Shown: positions 35,841 to 47,784 of the stretch, piece after piece
Layout: each line of letters starts with the position of its first letter
How positions within the stretch are numbered: the stretch's first letter is position 1
Assembly (NCBI GenBank): GCA_963920575.1
Contig: OY986969.1
Location: forward strand, 9,669,096-9,733,095
Origin: Narthecium ossifragum
Lineage: Eukaryota > Streptophyta > Magnoliopsida > Dioscoreales > Nartheciaceae
Reading direction: 5' to 3'
DNA length: 64,000 bases
The notes under the pieces: generated by a model
Told to the model about the DNA's origin: nothing
The model's input: only the letters and a program-made list of their open reading frames with translations
Database searches by the model: none
Program-made: the position numbers and the translations under genes

Positions 35841-36550
35841 GTACCAAACCTTGTTTTTCCGAATTTCTAGGTCATGCTGAATTTGATTGTAGCTTCATCA
35901 AAGATTTATGCAAGACTTCTTGTTTTTCAAGTACTTTGTTTGTTACGAACATTCTCTTCTTCTTTGATGAAGCATGTCTGCATGGCTTTACTCTTCTTCG
36001 GACCATATATTTCTATACTTTAAATCATCGGCCGCCAAAAGACCACTTGATGATGACTCCATTTATTGAAATCCATGGCTTGAAGGACGACAATTGGCCA
36101 ATGCCTAAAGCTTATAATGAATTATTTGCCATAAGTTCTCATTTCTTCTTTGATAAAGCTTGTTTGCACCTCATCTCTATCCTTCAATGCATGTATTTCT
36201 ATACTTTAAATCATATGCCACCAAAATCCTATCTGATGAAGGACAAATTTATTGAAACTCATGATTTGCAGGATGGTGAATGGCCACAGACTAAATTTTT
36301 TAATGATTTCATTACCTGGGACATGTCTTTCTTCTTTGATGAATTATGTCTACATGACTTTACTTTTATTCGAATCATGTATTTCTTTACTTTAAACCAT
36401 CAGCCACCAAAAGCTGACTTGAGGATGGCTCCCTTTGATTGACACATATGGATTGAAGGATAGTGAATGGCTAGTACATACACTTTCATATGGATTGTTT
36501 GCCAAGGACGTTACTTTATTCTTTGATAAGGCATGATTGCACATCTTCTC
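35841..36550 (+). repeat. About 185-bp in-frame tandem repeat with open frame to 36442
   Basis: Four diverged repeats start with TTCTT(C)TTTGATGAAGC near 35951, 36148, 36328 and 36512. Each encodes FFFDEACLH...YFYTLNH(R/Q)PPK. The open frame 35819-36442 holds the first three. A multi-unit repeat with conserved frame over about 600 bp suggests the unit was once translated. Function unknown. Confidence 0.55.
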
Positions 36551-36599
36551 CACTCTTCAGTCCATGTATTTCTTCACCTGAAGCCACCGACCACCCAAA

Positions 36600-36710
36600 T
36601 TCAATTTTAGTTGAGCTTGCATTGTGTCGAGCTCGAGACGTTAAACCAAGCGCTTGGTGGGAGGCAACCCATCTTTGCCTTGATTTTAATTTGTTTGTTT
36701 AAACTTTTCT
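36600..36710 (+). other. Conserved Athila junction block
   Basis: GAGCTCGAGACGTTAA..., then AGCGCTTGGTGGGAGGCAAC, encoding RDVKPSAWWEATH in one frame. I recognise this block as characteristic of plant Athila-like elements, downstream of pol. Confidence 0.5.
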
Positions 36711-37470
36711 TAATTGCATGCTTGCTTGTTTTCTAATTATTTGCATGTTTGATTTTGATGTGTGTAAGTTGCTCTTTGATTGATTGTTTGATAATGTCGT
36801 CATTGTCGTTGCTGAATTTTTGTATTGACTGTTAGATTGGGGTGTTCTTACTTAAGTTTAGATGCCTTGGAGTGTTTAATATTCATATATAAGAAATTAG
36901 AGCCTTAATTCCCATGTTTTTAACACAAATCTGGCGTTTTGGTGCAAATGATCGATCTTCACAACATGTAATGATCAATCTTTATTTGCACGTCATGTAT
37001 ATAGAACCTGGGTATTACACTGATCGATCTTCATATACCTGAATGATCGATCATTTTTGTTCACCTATGGAGACTAAACATGGTGTTTAAGATGATCGAT
37101 CATCAATACCTTGAGGATCGATCATTTTCGGGATCACCATGAGGCAGGGACTGGAGTTAAGGATGATCGATCATTTCATCAAAGGAAGATCGATCATTTT
37201 TGTACACAAGTTGTGACAGAGAGGGTGTGTTTGGATGATCGATCATCGCTCCCATGATGATCGATCATTTCCATCTTCCCCTCCAAGTAATCAGGCCAAG
37301 TGAAAATGATCGATCTTTTTGACCCAAAATGATCGATCATTTGCGAGGGGTGATAAAGAGAAAAGAAGAAAAAAAGAAGAAGAAGGCCCGACGACTTAAC
37401 ACCTTAAGCTCTAAGGATCGATCTTTTCTTGAAATGGACCGATCGCCCCAGCCGATCACAACAACGTAGC
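36711..37470. repeat. Internal-region array of six GATCGATC pairs
   Basis: After about 240 bp of AT-rich DNA, six pairs occur at 36952/36975, 37022/37045, 37094/37116, 37165/37188, 37237/37259 and 37308/37331. Spacing is 22 or 23 bp every time and pair-to-pair distance about 70 bp. The array lies in the internal region of the Athila-like element, not in its LTR. GTAGC at 37466-37470 is the left duplication of the nested LTR. Confidence 0.85.
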
Positions 37471-38996
37471 TGTGAGGACCTGCCCCTCTACCCCTATGGC
37501 TCGTTGTAGACCGTAAGAGCAATTTGGTAAATTATGCCTTGTTGGTTTGTTTCACACCCGCGTGTGCATACACTTACCATGTTTGTGTTAGTGTTTGATT
37601 AGAAATGTTTGGTGGACTCGGGATCGAAACATCCGGGCTTGGGCTTGAGTTTTAACCCAAGTCTAGCTTTCTGCACCTAAGGGATCGATCTTTCCTTACT
37701 AGAAAATCGATCTTTTAATGCCAGAAAGTCAAGACACGATCGTCATGAAGGTAGGTCGGTTCGTTTGTCTATAAAACGGACGTAACCCTCTTCCTTGAAT
37801 CCCTTTTGAAATCCGCGTTCTTGAGCTCAGAGCTGCCGAATTTTGAAGAGATTTTGGACGATCCAAGGTCTTGCAACTGGGATTGAAGCTGCTCTAGGCT
37901 AGGTAGGGATCCCAGCTACGTTTGTTTCCGGTTTTTGTGAGTTTGAGTTGTTTGTGATCTTCTTTTGCTTATATCTTGATGTATGTTTGTTAGTTTGTAG
38001 TATTCTTATCGATTTTGGACTCGTGGTCCTTCGTACTACCAGATCCCAAGGTTTTTAGGGATTTAGTGGAGTTTTCTGACAGTATTTCTCGCCGAAGGTT
38101 CGCCGGAGAACCCAACAAGATCGATCTTTCTGAGAGAAAGATCGATCCTTCATTGTTGGTCATGCTGAACCCGAGCATAATCGATCTTTGTGCCTTCGGT
38201 AACATGGGATCCCCTTTGTCGCGAGGAGGATTGATCTTCCTGGGAGGAAGGATCGATCTTCCTTGGCGCGGCAAGGAGGGTTCCCTCTGACGCGAGGATG
38301 ATCGATCTTCTTGGGAGGAAGGATCGATCTTCTTTGGCTCAACAGGAAGGGAAGGCTCTCTGTTACTTGAAAGATCGATCTTTGCTTAGGAAAAGATCGA
38401 TCCTTTGGTGACAGAGAGGAGTTTTCATTGGCTTTAACCGCGGGGCTTTGTGTGGACAGATTTCTTACAGTTTTATACCTTGTACATATTCTTAAGCATG
38501 CTAGCCCCATATTAGGGGTAGTAGTGAACCAGGAGAGTGATGACTCCTGGGATGTTGAGAATAAGTGGGCGAGTAGCCCTACTGCTTTCCATAACCTTGC
38601 ATGCCGGCGTGCGCCGACGGCCTTTACATGCGTGGTTTGTCTTCTGTTGTTTGCGGGGCTGCTTCCCAATGCAGGTTGCTGGTGAACTGGCTGGCAGTTG
38701 GTGGTGTACAATTACAGCAGTTCCATACCTTAAATAGATGTTCACCACCCCGGGCCTGCAGAGTGCGAGCCCAAACCTTGTTATGATATCATCACATCCT
38801 GCTGCATACATAACTGCTTATATGCATATGTTCATCGCATGCATCTCTGTTGTGCATTAGTTACATGGTTAGGGCGTGGGCGTTCTATAGGTCGTCGTCC
38901 CGAGGCTTGGAAGCTCGGATTTAGCCCTAGGACCGGGGTTGGGTAGTTTGGACCTGGTTTGAATTGTGGTGTACAGTCAACTTCGATGATAGGCCT

Positions 38997-41900
38997 TGTC
39001 GCGCCCCGACCCGCGAAAGCCCAACCGGGCCGAGCGACGCGAACCGAAACCTAACAAATCACGGAAAATATTGGCGAGGGTTCCCTCTAACCTATTGGTA
39101 TCCCTAACAATCATCACAAACACCCTCAATTTAAAAGATATAATTTAAACAAGCCTCGAACCACAGATTACAAAACCTAAGTGAATTTAATATACATATC
39201 ATCGGAGAGGGGAAGATTCAAATACAACATTTAAACACTCCCGTAGGAGACTAACATAGGGTATAAAGCCGTAAATGATCACCACCTCTCAGACTCCGCC
39301 TGGCGCCACCGCACCATCGACCAACTGCCCGGTAGGGGCCACCGAAGAGGAGCTAACGCCTGCAACTGCAAAACGCAGCCCGGATAGTAGTGAGCATAAA
39401 GCTCAGTAGGATTCTACACTACGACACACAGAAGGAAGGGGGAAACGCAACAGTGTCGCCCTCAAGTAAGACCTGAGTGTATACAGGGGTCCCATAACCC
39501 CGCCGCGTGTCCCTGAGGCCCACGATCATGGTCTTCTAGCCGAGCTGGTCACATGTCAGGTCACACTCAGTAGCAGGAAACAACACTACTGGCTCACAAG
39601 CATGGAACGACACTGCAGGCGGGAAATGGCACCGCTGAGTAGGCAACTCCTCTACTCAAGAGTCAATACAGTGGAACACTGGCTACATCTCAGCATCCGA
39701 CTCGAGGCCGACACGACCTCTACAATCACCAAGCAACAGATGTACCAGTCATCTAAGCCTATGATCATATGAGGACCTGTCCCTCTACTCCTGTGGCTCG
39801 TCGTGGACCGCAAGGGCAATTTGGTAAATTGTGCCTTGTCGGCTTGTTTCACACCCGCGTGTGCACACACTGACCGTGTTTGTGGTAATATTTGGTTAGA
39901 ACGGTTAGTGGGACCCGGGATCGAAAGATCCGGACTTAGGCTTGAGTTCTTGCCTAAGTTTAGCTTTCAGCACAAAAAGAATCGATCTTCTCTAACTAAG
40001 AGATCGATCTTCTTGTGCCAGAAAGTCAAGGTGCGATCGTCATGAAGATCGATCTCTGCCTAGGGGAAGATCGATCATTCATAAGTCGGTTTGTTTGCCT
40101 ATAAAGCAGACGAGACTTTCTTCCTTGAATCCTTTTGAAATCCGGAGATATGAGCTCAGATCTTGTGATTTTTGAAGGCGTTTGAGGACGATCCAAGGCC
40201 TAGCTGCTTGGATTTAAGCTGCTTTTGCTTAGGTAGGGATTCATACCTACTTTTATTCCCGGTTTTTGGAGTTTCCGGTTTGATTGTGTTCTTTGGCTTA
40301 GATCTGTAGATACGCATGTTGGTTTTACATGATTTAACCGGTTTTGGACTCATGGGATCTTGATCTATCAGATTCCAGAGTTTTGTTAAGTTTGGATGTT
40401 TCCACCGGCGGTATTTCTCGTCGGAAGTACGCTGGAGAACTCATTCGGATCGATCCCTCTTGAGGAAGGATCGATCCCTCTGGGTTGGTCATGTTGCGCC
40501 CGATGAAGGATCGATCCTCTGCTTGGAGAAGATCGATCCTGGGTCTTGGGTAGCATGATTACCATTCATCGCGACGAAGATCGATCTTCCTCGGAGGAAG
40601 GATCGATCTTTCTTAGCGCGACAAGAAGGGTGCCCTCTGTCTCAAGAAAGATCGATCTTCCTGGGAGGAAGATCGATCTTCTTTGGCTCGACAGTGAGGG
40701 AAGCTCACTGTTACTTAAAAGATCGATCTTTTCTTAGGAAAAGATCGATCCTTTAGTAGCAGAGAGGATTTTTCATGGCTTTTGCCCGCGGGGCTTGGTA
40801 TGTCGGTTTTTCTTACCGCTTTATACCTTGTACATATGTTTAAGCATGTTAGCCCTATAATAGGGCAATGGTGAACGGGGGAGTGATGACTCCCGGGATG
40901 TTTAGAATAAACGGGCGGGTAGCCCTACAGCTTTCCTTAGCCTCGCATGCCGGTGTGCGCCGAGGGCTTTATCTGTGATATATGTGAGTTGTTGTTTGCG
41001 GGGCTTTTTCCCGGTGCAGGTTTTGTGGTGGACTGCTGGCAGTTGGTGGTGGTACCACTGCAGCAGTCCCTATACCTTATTTATCTGTTCACCACTCCGG
41101 GCCGGCAGGGTGCCGTGCCCAGACCTTGTTATTTATATCATCACATACCGTTGCATGTTTAATTGTATTATCCTGCGCATATCCATAGCATGCATCGTGT
41201 TGTGCATTAGTTGCATCTGTGTAGGGCGTTGCCGATCCGGGGCTTTCGGGTAGTCCGGATCTAGCTTTAGGACCGTTGCAGGTAGCTTGGTCTAGGACTC
41301 GATTTGTAGTATTCAGTCGATTTCGATGATAGGGTTAGTTTGACTTGAATACATGTTGTTTGATGTTTAGAGGTCGTGTCGGTCTCGAGCCAGATGTTGT
41401 GGGTGCAACCGGTGTCCGGTTCACTGTCTCTTTGGTAGAGATAGTGCCTACTCAGCGGTGTTGGTTGCCCACCTAGCAGAGTCGGGTTCCTGCTAGTGAG
41501 ATGGCAGTGTGGTTTCCTGCCTCGCTGAAGGCGACCCAGTATGTGACCAGTTCAGCTGGGGAACATGACTAAGGCCTCCTTTCAGGGACACCGGCGAAGG
41601 GTTATGAGACCCTTGCTGCACACCCAAGTCTTGCTTGAGGGCAACACTGTTGTGTTCCCTCCCTTGTGAGTGTCATAGTGTAGTGTCCCTGCTGAGCTTA
41701 GTGCTCACTCCTACCTGGGCTGCGTTTTGCAGGTGCTGGCGCTAGCCCTTCTTCGGTCGCCCCTACCGGGTTAGTGTTTGGTGACGTGGCGGCGTCTGGC
41801 GGTACTTGAGGAGCGACGATCTATGTTTTTACCCTTTTGTTATAGATAGTCTCCTACAGGAGTGATAAATGTAAAATTTCCCTGTTTGAGGATTTTGTAA

Positions 41901-43650
41901 TATTATATCAGTTTCAGTCTTTGGGTTTGTAATATTTGTATAATACAGGATGGTTGTGAATTGTTAGAGTAACCACTACGATTAGAGGGAAATCTCGCCA
42001 AAATTTTCGCAGTAGGTTAGGTTCCGCTTCGCGTCGCCCGGCCCGATTGGGCCTACGCGGGTCGGGGCGTGACACATCAAGTTTTACTGGATACCACAAT
42101 TCGAACCGGGTCCAAACTATCCAACCCCGGTCCTAGGGCTAAATCCGAGCTTCCAGCCTCGGGACGGCGACCCACAGATCTCCCACGCCCTAACTATGCA
42201 ACTAATGCACAACAGAGAATGCATGCGATGAACATACATAAATAAGAGGTAAGCATGCAACAGTATGATAAATATAGCATATAAGTCCAATAGGTTCGCT
42301 GCAACCAGCCAATCCGCAGCGGGTTCCTGCATTACGACGGTACCGCGACCGTCAACCACGGACTCCTGCAACGGGAAGCAACCCCGAAAACTCCGATGAA
42401 CAGTAAAATATAATATTATATGTTTCCAACATATAATATTATTTAAATCACCAAAATCCTCTACCTATAGGCTAATTGACCACGTCGATCCAACGTCCAA
42501 ACAACATCGGATTCGAGATCCAACTTAGAAATCGGTAAATCAACATGCTAGGATCAACATATCCAAAAGCAGGAAACATCCAATGGCTCGATTACCGGAA
42601 AAACACTAATCAAAACCGCTAATCAAACTAACTTACCATTTACCTGTTGCAACGCAGCCCACCAGTAAGAAATTCATAATAAATTGTAGGAAAATCAACA
42701 AATTATGAAATTAGTTGGGTCTGAGAGTAGATTCAAAGATCTACAACTCTTATGTTCATCATAACCCAAGAGCATGCACGTACCGATCGAAAAACTCGCC
42801 GTAAATCGGCTGTTCTTCAAGAACAGCGGAAACCGGAAAATCCGAGATTAAACATGCTTAAATCCTACTAAAATCTCAACCTAAGCTTATGAAACTTATA
42901 ACAAAAATTACACTAAGCAAGAGACATCCAAAAACACCAAGAACAACAAGATCTAACAGCTATAACAAGAGAAAACCTCTAAACTAACTCAGGTAGGTAG
43001 AAACCTACCAGAAATGCTAAACCTCGGCTGATTCCCTGCTAACTAGTCACCAACCCAGCTTCAAACCACACCAGTGATCTTTCTCACGTCGCCACGGATC
43101 CAACGAGCTTTGAAACGCCCAAAATGGTGGTCGGAGGAGGGAGAACGGAGAAGAAGAAGGCTGCCAGAAAACAGGGGAAGCAGAGCCGCGGGAAGAAGAA
43201 AGAAGAAGGAAGAAGAAGGAGAAGGAGAAGAGGAAGAAGAGGAAGGGGAAAAGCCGGGGTAGGAGGAGAAGAAAAGGAAAAGGGAGAGGAGAGGGGAGAA
43301 AGTCCTCTCTCCCTCTGACAATGGAGAGCGACGGCCAACGACGGTCGTCCTCTCAAAATCCACCTTCAAGACTTTCTAGCACAGAAGGATCGATCTTCTT
43401 CTCAAGGAAGATCGATCTCCTTAGCAAGAAAGATCAATTTTCTTGCCCAGAAACACAAACTTGGGCTAAAACACAAGCCCAAGCTCGGATCTTCCCATCC
43501 CATGCCCACCTAACCATTCTAATCAAACACTAACACAAACAAGGTCAGTGTGTGCACGCAGGAGTGTGAAACAAACCAACAAAATGCAATTTACCAAATT
43601 GCCTTTGCGGTCTACAACGAACCACAGGGGTAGAGGGGCAGGTCCTCACA
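38997..43650 (-). mobile_element. Middle solo LTR, opposite orientation, nested in the outer one
   Basis: Read on the minus strand it starts TGTGAGGACC (43650) and ends GGTCGGGGCGCGACA (38997). Net length is about 2.35 kb after removing the innermost copy. The outer LTR resumes at 43651 with the loss of about 8 bp; no clean target-site duplication is visible at this junction. It carries GATCGATC pairs near 43388-43410. Confidence 0.85.
39768..42074 (+). mobile_element. Innermost solo LTR, TSD GATCA/CATCA
   Basis: 2307 bp, TATGAGGACC (from TGTGAGGACC) to GGTCGGGGCGTGACA. Left flank GATCA (39763-39767) and right flank CATCA (42075-42079) differ by one base. The interrupted minus-strand LTR continues on both sides. 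It carries seven GATCGATC pairs between 39980 and 40750. Confidence 0.85.
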
Positions 43651-44412
43651 TGGTATACATGTTGCTTGATGATTGTAGAGGTTGTGTCGGCCTCGAGTCG
43701 GATTCTGAGTTGTAGCCGGTGTCCCACTGTGATGACCCTTGAGTAGAGGGGTTGCCTACTCAGCGGTGCCATTTTCCGCCTGCAGTGCCGTTTCCCTGCT
43801 TGTGAGTCAGTAGTGTTGGTTCCTGCTTACTGAGTGTGACCCATCAAGTGACCAGTTCTCCTGGAAGACCATGATCGTGGACCTCAAGGATACGCGGTGG
43901 GGTTGTGGGACCCATGTATACACCCAGGTCTTACTTGAGAGTGACATTGTTGCTTTTCCCTTTTCCTTCTATATGTCGTAGTGTAGTTTCCCTGCTGAGC
44001 TTAGTTGTTCACTCCTACCCGAGCTGTGATTTGCAGGTGCAGACGCTACTCCTCTTCGGTGGCCCCTACCGGGCAGTTGGTTGGTAGTGCGGCGGCGCCA
44101 GGTGGAGTCTGAAAGGTGGCGATCATTTACTTGCTTTAAACCCTTTGTAGTTAGTCTCCTACGGGAGTGTTAGATGTTGTACTTGATCTTCCCCTCTCCG
44201 AGGATATGTGTATTAAACTCTTTTAGAATTGTAATCTTGGGTTCGAGGTTTGCTTAAATTATTGTTGTTTAAATTTGGAGGTGTTTGATGAACTGTTTAG
44301 GGAGACCAATAGGTTAGAGGGAACCCTTGTCAAATTTTTCCGCGTTTCGTTTGGTTCCGGTTCGCGTCGCCCGGCCCGGTTGGGCTTTCGTGGGTTGGGG
44401 CGTGACAGTAGC

Positions 44413-46109
44413 CTTCCGACCTCTTGCTCCTTCTGCGCCTCATCCATGAGCAATCTTGTTTGCATGTTTCCTATGTTTTGCTTGTTTTGTGTGCGCATCG
44501 TTTAGGCGTCTTGTACCTAGAATCATGTCATATGTGGATAGGCAATTTGTGAGGTTGGTTTGGTGATATCTTGTGCCCTTTTGAGGACAATTTAATTTAT
44601 ATATTGTATGCCCGTCTTTCTGCTATAGTTATACATGATGAATTTTTACTCTAGGGGGGTGTGCCCCGTGGGATCTGGATGCAGCTATGTGGTTAATGAT
44701 ATATGTGCATGCATTTGTGTGGCTTGTTATACATGCAAATCTTGTACTGCTAGAGTGCTTCAAGAATACATAGAGGATATGCTGCCAAATTTTTTTTCTT
44801 GACGTTCAACGTTTATTTCTTTCCACATTTGTAATCATGTGACATCTTCTCTCTACCATTTTATAGGGTCATATGCTATCCATTGAATAACGTCGAGCAA
44901 CGATACGCGCCCCACATGCCACTTGCATACCGTGAACCACCATTATGGGCATTCATTATGGTTATCTCTACCCTATTTTATTGTTTTATCTTTATGACTT
45001 AGTGTAATTGAGGACAATGACATTTAAGTTGGGGAGGGGTAGAATTCTAGGAATTCATGTTTATTCATTTATTTCATGATAACCAAATATTATACATCCC
45101 TTAGATTATGTCAAAAGAATAAAATTATGATACTTATTGATAAATTTGCTTGATTTAGAAATTTGTCTTATGAATTTTTCAGAAATTTATATGTCATATA
45201 AGATTTAGTAAATTTAGCTATGTATGACATTATCTCTATACTTTAACATTTTTACCATGATTTAGGAATGACTTGACATACCTTAATGCATTTGAGCACT
45301 TTCACATGTTTAGGAGTTGAAATTAGATTCTTAGCATGAGATTAGGATAGATTTACAGTTCTCTGTCATGTCACAGAAGATACATAAACACATGCAATTT
45401 TTTGTTCGCAAAAAGTATTTGTATGAAAAGTTTAGAGTTTTCAATTTAGTAACCGGGCAGAACGCCTAGCCAACGTGTTGTTCGCGTAAAACAGTTGAAC
45501 TCCCTGAAAGAAAGAAAATGAGGATTTCATACTTAGTAACCGGGTAATGTTCCTGACCAGCATGTTGTTCGTGTAAAACGGTTGAATTTCCTTGAGAAAA
45601 AAATAGAGATTGCTATGTGATAGTGGAAAATATGTGCTTACTTAGGATTGTAATATTGAGTTGTTGAATGCTTGGATATAATGGATACTCCGATGCATGT
45701 GGAACATTATTCACACACTAGAGTGTTAAAGTTATTTTTGAATCATGATTAAATATGTTGAAGTATTGGAAATGTGTTATGACATGTTTTGATTTACTGT
45801 ATTTTTATGTGATTATGAGTTAAAGAATATATTTATAGATAGTATTTTTATTTGATGCATTGGAATTAATGAATAATATAATTGATTTCTGATGATATGT
45901 CAAGGGGATGTATAGATGTTTGTGGGTATCATCACTTAAAACCCTAAAGTGACTATAACTCCTCCACTGGGGCCACCCAAGGGTTTAAAGGCTTGCTACA
46001 CATGCTAAATGTAATCGTGAGACCTACGAAAGTGGCTAGTTAGGTTTCTTCTTTATTTTTACTTTTATCTTGCTTTGTTCGAGAACTAGCAAAAATCAAG
46101 TTGGGGGTG
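44413..46109 (+). other. 3' internal region and polypurine tract of the Athila-like element
   Basis: Non-coding. Contains GAGGACAATG...TTAAGTTGGGGAGGGG (about 45013) and AAATCAAGTTGGGGGTG just before the 3' LTR, the purine-rich signals typical of Athila-like elements. A roughly 90-bp tandem duplication (units beginning TTAGTAACCGGG at about 45446 and 45533) lies within it. Confidence 0.65.
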
Positions 46110-47784
46110 TGATAAGACTTGAAAAGTGTACAAATCACCCTTATAATTTGGCTTTGTTAGTCTTCGAGCGATGCTTCACTAACTATTTTTATCTGATTTC
46201 AGGTATAACAGACTCTAGTACGAGTTAGATCAAGTTTGGAGTCAAAACGAGCTCATTTGGGCAATTCCAGCATAAATGATCGATCATGACATCAGGAAAG
46301 AATTGATCATTTAAGTGCACTAATTTGACAGAGAACATCATTTCAAAGGATCGATCTTCAAGGAAGCAAAGGATCGATCATTTATGCATGACAATAGTGA
46401 CAGAGAGCAAGGTTTAAAAGGATCGATCTTCCTTCATGGAATGATCGATCATCCACGGGGCGTGATCAATAACACAAGGAAATAATCGATCATCTCCTAT
46501 AGGAATGATCGATCATCTACGGGACGTAGCCAACAATTGAAGACCAAATGATCGATCTTCTCCTGAGGGAATGATCGATCATTTGTTTGCCAGCGAGCAA
46601 AATCAAAGGCCCAGATCTAATCCGAGTGAAGGGGATACCTAGGCTATAAATAGGCATATTTTAGTGTTTTTGGGGGCTCTCTAGACTCTCTCTTGGCTGC
46701 TTGGAGGCCAAGGAGAGAGAGAGAGAGAGCACTCTTTCTTAGTTTCTTTTTCCTCTTTTTAAATTTTCTTTTTAGAATCTTTTGAGAGGAAATCCATTGC
46801 GGAAGAGCTTCATCAACCTTCATTTATGGATCAAACCCTCAAGATGAGTAGCTAAACGTTTTATCATGGGATTCTTATGATGTAACTAGGGTTTCTATTA
46901 GGGATTGATTTGTATGGATTGATCTTAATTTCTTTATGAACTTGGTGTGATTTTATTATTAGTGGATGAATTATTTGTTCCTTTATGCCCTAGATCTAGG
47001 TCTTGAGCATGTTAGGTCTTGAGATTAGATATTCTCATTAAAACATTCACGCTATAACCATGGATGTGAGGATTTTCTTCTCGAGATTAAGAGTCTTGTG
47101 ATGCTAGAACCATTACATGTAATGCTAGAACCATTATGACCAACTCTTAATCCGTTATTTATCTTAATTCAATATTAAGAATTTCGTAGTGTTAGAACCA
47201 CTAGGGTAACTGTTAATCCTTGAGACACTGTATTTGACGACCTCAAGGTGCTAGAATCATCTTGATCTTACACCTAGATCCATAGTGTTACTATTTTCTA
47301 GCGATGAATTCATCCTGATCAGATGATTCATTAGCAGTGATCATAATTAATCATTAGGTCACTGACTTTTAGATAATTGTTCTCACCGACAAGGGATCCT
47401 AACTGGAACTTGTTGAGTGATAGGGAGAGCTAGTCATTCACCTATCAACCATTAGAAAAACCATTCAGTTTGGTTAGCTCATTCTAATCGTAGAAAGACC
47501 TGGTAGAATCCTAGTTATTGATTAAGAATTCCCTGGTACCTTTTCTAGTATTTATCAATCCTTTAGTATAAAGTTAGTTTAATTTCAATTCTAAATCGTT
47601 TCTCAACTTATTAATAGGAATACTTAGATTGAGTTTAGTAGTTTAATTATTTTCCTACGCAATCGCTATGGATTCAACTTGGATTCACTGTTATCTACCC
47701 CCAAAGTAGTTAGTTTGAAGTTCGATTATAAATTTATAATTTTGATTGGGCGCATTAAGCTGCGACACTTTTCAAACGCTATCA
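46110..47784 (+). repeat. 3' LTR of the Athila-like element
   Basis: 1675 bp, TGATAAGACTTG to CGCTATCA. Close to the 5' LTR but with an internal deletion (about 46902) and an AG-microsatellite expansion (about 46710). Followed by TSD TGCAT. Confidence 0.9.

Larger units (their letters stand above)
37471..44407 (+). mobile_element. Outer solo LTR (chromovirus-like family), TSD GTAGC, interrupted
   Basis: Starts TGTGAGGACCTGCCCC and ends GGTTGGGGCGTGACA. GTAGC is duplicated at 37466-37470 and 44408-44412. The net LTR (37471-38996 plus 43651-44407) is about 2.28 kb, matching the other two members here. No internal domain, so it is a solo LTR inserted in the Athila-like internal region. Confidence 0.88.
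27274..47784 (+). mobile_element. Athila-like Ty3/Gypsy element nested in the Copia gag-pol, TSD TGCAT
   Basis: LTRs 27274-28972 (1699 bp) and 46110-47784 (1675 bp) start TGATAAGACTTG and end CGCTATCA. TGCAT is duplicated at 27269-27273 and 47785-47789, and excising the element restores the Copia frame. A tRNA-Asp primer site follows the 5' LTR. The internal region lacks intact gag-pol. Instead it carries low-complexity ORFs with in-frame repeats, fragments of an Athila-type gag and pol, a second LTR with its own primer site, a minus-strand LTR, and a nested stack of chromovirus-like LTRs (37471-44407). It must be non-autonomous. Confidence 0.9.

Noticed and set aside
43061..43369. Arg/Glu- and Ser/Leu-rich ORFs
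   Set aside because: Compositional reading of the GAA/TTC tract inside the minus-strand LTR; the same tract gives similar ORFs at 20549-20887.
38997..43650. Target-site duplication of the middle LTR
   Set aside because: Left flank GGCCT and right flank TGGTA do not match. About 8 bp of the outer LTR is missing, so no duplication is claimed.
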